Assembly (NCBI GenBank): GCA_001898835.1
Contig: MKVM01000005.1
Location: forward strand, 310,001-374,000
DNA: 64,000 nucleotides
DNA from: Micrococcales bacterium 72-143
GTDB lineage: Bacteria > Actinomycetota > Actinomycetes > Actinomycetales > Microbacteriaceae
Direction: 5' to 3'
The position numbers and the translations under genes are program-made. Every line of letters starts with the position of its first letter. Within the stretch, counting starts at the first letter, position 1. This document shows, in pieces, positions 61,876-64,000 of the stretch. The notes under the pieces were generated by a model. That model saw only the letters and a list, made by a program, of their open reading frames with translations, was not told where the DNA came from and did not search any database.

Positions 61876-61902
61876 AACTTGGACACCCGTCCAAGTTAGA
61901 CT
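61876..61902 (+). promoter_or_regulatory. ALDH promoter with palindromic operator
   Basis: AACTTGGAC (61876-61884) and GTCCAAGTT (61889-61897) are perfect complements with a four-base spacer. The right arm runs directly into the -10 TAGACT (61897-61902), which ends six bases before the ATG. This spacing is typical of TetR-type repression. No tetR gene lies next to it. Confidence 0.75.
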
Positions 61903-61908
61903 CGCCGC

Positions 61909-63459
61909 ATGCCCGGCCAGCCGCTGCCCCGGACGCTCGCCGACGAGCTCACCACCGACCTCGCCGGCCGCGCCGCCGCCCCCGTCTCCGTCATCGCCCC
62001 GTTCACCGGCGAGGAGCTCTACACCCTCCCCCACGCGACCGTCGAGGAGGTGCAGGATGCCGCCCTGCGCGCCCGCGACGCCCAGCGCGCCTGGTGGGCC
62101 GCCGGCGACGCGCACCGCCGGGCCGTGCTGCTGAAGGGCCACGACCTGTTCCTCGAGCGGCGCGAGCTGCTGCTCGACGCCGTGCAGACCGAGACCGGCA
62201 AGACGCGCGGTCAGGCCTTCGAGGAGGTCTTCAACTCGGCCGCCGCCACGCGATACGCCGCCCTCACCGCCCGGCGCGTGCTGCGCACCGAGGGCCGCCG
62301 CGCCGGCATCCCGCTCGTCATGCGCACGCGCGTGCGCCGCACGCCGAAGGGCCTCGTCGGCGTCATCACGCCCTGGAACTACCCGCTGAGCCTCGCCCTC
62401 ATGGACATCGCACCGGCCCTCGCGACCGGCAACGGCGTCCTGCAGAAGGCCGACGACCAGGGCACCCTCTCAGTGCTGCTCGCCCGCCGCGCCTTCGTCG
62501 ACGCGGGGCTGCCGCCCGAGCTCTGGCAGGTCGTCGCGGGCCCCGGCGCCGACGTCGGCTCGGCGGTCGTCGACGCCGCCGACTACGTGTGCTTCACGGG
62601 CTCGACCGCCACGGGTCGCACGGTCGCCCAGCGCGCCGCCGGGCGCCTCATCGGCGCCTCGATGGAGCTCGGCGGCAAGAACCCCCTCATCGTGCTCGAC
62701 GACGTGAACCCCGAGAAGGCGGCCGCCGACGCGGCCTACGGATGCTTCTCCGCGGCCGGCCAGCTGTGCGTCTCGATCGAGCGCATCTACGTCGAGAGGG
62801 GCGTCGCCGACCGCTTCGTGTCCGCCTTCGCCGAGCGTGTGCGCAACCTCTCGCTCGGCACCGACTTCGACTTCACGGCCGACGTCGGCTCGCTCGCCTC
62901 GAAGGCCCAGCTCGAGCGCGTCACGTCGCACCTGGACGACGCCCTCGCGAAGGGCGCCACGGTGCTCGCGGGCGGCACGGCGCGGCCCGACCTCGGGCCG
63001 TACGTCGTCGAGCCGACCGTGCTCACCGACGTCACCGAGGGGATGCAGTGCTTCGCGGGCGAGACCTTCGGGCCCCTCGTCGCGGTCACCGTGGTCGACG
63101 ACGCGGATGCCGCGGTCGCCGCCGCCAACGACACCGCGTACGGGCTCAACGCATCCGTCATGTCGGGATCGCGAGCGCGGGCCCGCCGGGTCGCCGCGCG
63201 GCTCAAGGCCGGCTCCGTCAACATCAACGAGGGCTACCGCGCCACCTTCGGTTCGATCGACGCCCCCATGGGCGGCGTCAAGCAGTCCGGCCTCGGCCGC
63301 CGCAACGGCGTCGACGGCCTCCTGCGCTTCACCGAGGCGACGACGGTCGCCGAGCTCACGGGCGTCATGCAGCTGCCGCGCACCGGACCCGAGTTCGCGA
63401 AGATGACGGGCCTCATGGTGACCGCGCTCAAGGCGCTCAAGGCCGTGCGCCGCCGCTGA
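61909..63459 (+). CDS. Aldehyde dehydrogenase, succinic-semialdehyde dehydrogenase type
   Basis: A 516-residue NAD(P)-dependent ALDH. Motifs: TPWNYPLSLALMDIAPALA, GSTATGRTVAQRA, MELGGKNP with general base Glu253, and catalytic Cys287 in AAGQLCVSIERIYV. The C-terminal YGLNASVMSGSRARARRVAA and the MGGVKQSGLGRRNG segment match the succinate-semialdehyde dehydrogenase subgroup (GabD2-like). It oxidises an aldehyde to its acid in the cytoplasm. The ATG is six bases after TAGACT, so the mRNA is predicted leaderless, under the operator at 61876-61897. Confidence 0.92.
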   Translation: MPGQPLPRTLADELTTDLAGRAAAPVSVIAPFTGEELYTLPHATVEEVQDAALRARDAQRAWWAAGDAHRRAVLLKGHDLFLERRELLLDAVQTETGKTRGQAFEEVFNSAAATRYAALTARRVLRTEGRRAGIPLVMRTRVRRTPKGLVGVITPWNYPLSLALMDIAPALATGNGVLQKADDQGTLSVLLARRAFVDAGLPPELWQVVAGPGADVGSAVVDAADYVCFTGSTATGRTVAQRAAGRLIGASMELGGKNPLIVLDDVNPEKAAADAAYGCFSAAGQLCVSIERIYVERGVADRFVSAFAERVRNLSLGTDFDFTADVGSLASKAQLERVTSHLDDALAKGATVLAGGTARPDLGPYVVEPTVLTDVTEGMQCFAGETFGPLVAVTVVDDADAAVAAANDTAYGLNASVMSGSRARARRVAARLKAGSVNINEGYRATFGSIDAPMGGVKQSGLGRRNGVDGLLRFTEATTVAELTGVMQLPRTGPEFAKMTGLMVTALKALKAVRRR

Positions 63460-63462
63460 GGC

Positions 63463-63843
63463 TCAGGTGGCCTCGGCGTCGTAGGGCGGCACGGGCCCCT
63501 TGCCGAGGCGGCGCTGACGCAGCTCGTAGGCGGTCGCGGTCGAGCGCGTCGGCGTCGCGGGGCCGGCGGGCACGGGTGCGGCCGGATCCTCCTCGAGGAG
63601 GGCGTCGCGGATGATGCGGCGCGGGTCGTACTTGCGGGGGTCGAGCTTCGCCCAGTCGACCTCGTCGAACTCGGGCCCCATCTCCTCCCGCATCCGGTCC
63701 TTCGCGCCGTTCGCCATGTCGCGCAGCGACCGGGTGAGGCGGGCGAGCTGGGCGGCGTAGCCCGGAAGACGCTCCGGGCCGACGAGGAAGATCGCGATCA
63801 CCAAGATGATCAGGATCTTGTCGAAGGTCAACCCGAAGGACAC
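63463..63843 (-). CDS. tatB: Sec-independent (Tat) translocase subunit TatB
   Basis: A 126-residue protein with the TatB layout: MSFGLTFDKILIILVIAIFL forms the short hydrophobic helix ending LVGPERLPG, followed by the amphipathic helix QLARLTRSLRDMANGAKDRM and a Pro/Ala-rich acidic tail. It binds Tat signal peptides with TatC. GTG 63843 is selected because TATCCT (minus, 63850-63855) ends six bases upstream, and because homologues begin at this point. It is convergent with the ALDH gene, the stops three bases apart. Confidence 0.92.
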   Translation of the reverse strand: MSFGLTFDKILIILVIAIFLVGPERLPGYAAQLARLTRSLRDMANGAKDRMREEMGPEFDEVDWAKLDPRKYDPRRIIRDALLEEDPAAPVPAGPATPTRSTATAYELRQRRLGKGPVPPYDAEAT

Positions 63844-63901
63844 CCGCCCAGGATAACCGTCGCGGCTGCGGCCCGGGCCTACGCTGGGGGGCGGAGGCGA
63901 C

Positions 63902-64000
63902 GTGAGCGACAAGGACCTGAGCTGGAAGTTCGCGGAGGAGTTCCCGGTGGAGCCCCCCGCGACGCAGACGGCGCGTCAGCACTCGCTCGAGCTCGGCATC
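63902..64000 (+). CDS. O-methyltransferase, 5' end only
   Basis: The first 33 codons of a gene that runs off the window. The translation MSDKDLSWKFAEEFPVEPPA followed by QTARQHSLELGI matches the N-terminus of the SAM-dependent O-methyltransferase that precedes tatB in many actinobacteria. GTG 63902 has GGAGG upstream and TACGCT (63880-63885) as a -10. It is divergent from tatB. Nothing can be said about the catalytic part. Confidence 0.75.
   Translation, partial: MSDKDLSWKFAEEFPVEPPATQTARQHSLELGI

Overview
The window is a gene-dense, very GC-rich chromosomal segment of an actinobacterium, most probably a member of Microbacteriaceae (Micrococcales). The evidence is the base composition, the near-universal GAC/GAG/CTC codon choice, frequent GTG starts, many TANNNT -10 boxes lying exactly six bases before a start codon (leaderless genes), and gene sets typical of the phylum: AdnAB, UvrD2, DUF3107, DUF2017-ClpS, DUF2630, orn next to tRNA-His, and TatB near Mrp. 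No transposase, integrase, phage gene or CRISPR array is visible; the only mobile-looking traces are short dispersed repeats and a tRNA-His 3'-end duplication.

Layout. 1-10.6 kb: a thioesterase, the ribosome factor EttA, a kinase-like phosphotransferase, a MATE exporter with its TetR regulator, an acetyltransferase, a lipoprotein, an SSB, a hydrolase-TetR operon behind a perfect 31-bp palindrome, MsrA and an aldo/keto reductase. 10.7-18.2 kb: a membrane-anchored protein of unknown role and a four-gene FtsX/MacB-type ABC exporter operon whose first ATPase carries an AbrB-like C-terminal domain. 18.3-25 kb: a zinc-finger gene broken by a 20-bp tandem duplication, DUF2630 plus a GMC oxidoreductase, tRNA-Arg, a MarR-MFS pair and a secreted cell-wall-binding-repeat protein. 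24.8-27.5 kb: orn, tRNA-His with a duplicated 3' end, a clpS that lacks a clear start codon, DUF2017, a small metallopeptidase and a lipoprotein. 27.5-31 kb: a TPP-riboswitch-controlled YkoE-YkoD-YkoC thiamine/HMP transporter operon with a P-loop kinase at its end. 31-34.4 kb: small membrane proteins, a 152-bp palindromic element, a short YidC paralogue and a short-chain dehydrogenase.

34.4-51.2 kb is a conserved actinobacterial genome-maintenance neighbourhood (E1-like protein, UvrD2, NudC, phosphotransferase-like protein, AdnB-AdnA, DUF3107, ferritin-like protein, RhlE-type helicase). It resembles the order I recall around uvrD2-adnAB-TB9.4 of mycobacteria. Here it is interrupted by a divergent MFS/LysR pair bordered on both sides by repeats, one border being a mirrored array of a 13-bp motif with a 32-33-bp period. 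51-64 kb holds a PHP phosphatase, an EEP-family membrane protein, aminopeptidase P, a hydrolase, and a module of general-stress protein, soluble MgtE-N/CBS protein, DUF1003 and Mrp. It ends with TatB and the start of an O-methyltransferase. A decarboxylase-transporter-aldehyde dehydrogenase group sits between mrp and tatB and looks like a later insertion with its own palindromic operator.

Function: the window mixes housekeeping (translation throttling, RNA decay, N-degron adaptor, double-strand-break resection, Fe-S assembly, Tat export) with accessory transport and detoxification units, each coupled to a local TetR, MarR or LysR regulator. All function calls are from reading translated sequence by eye; no database search was run.
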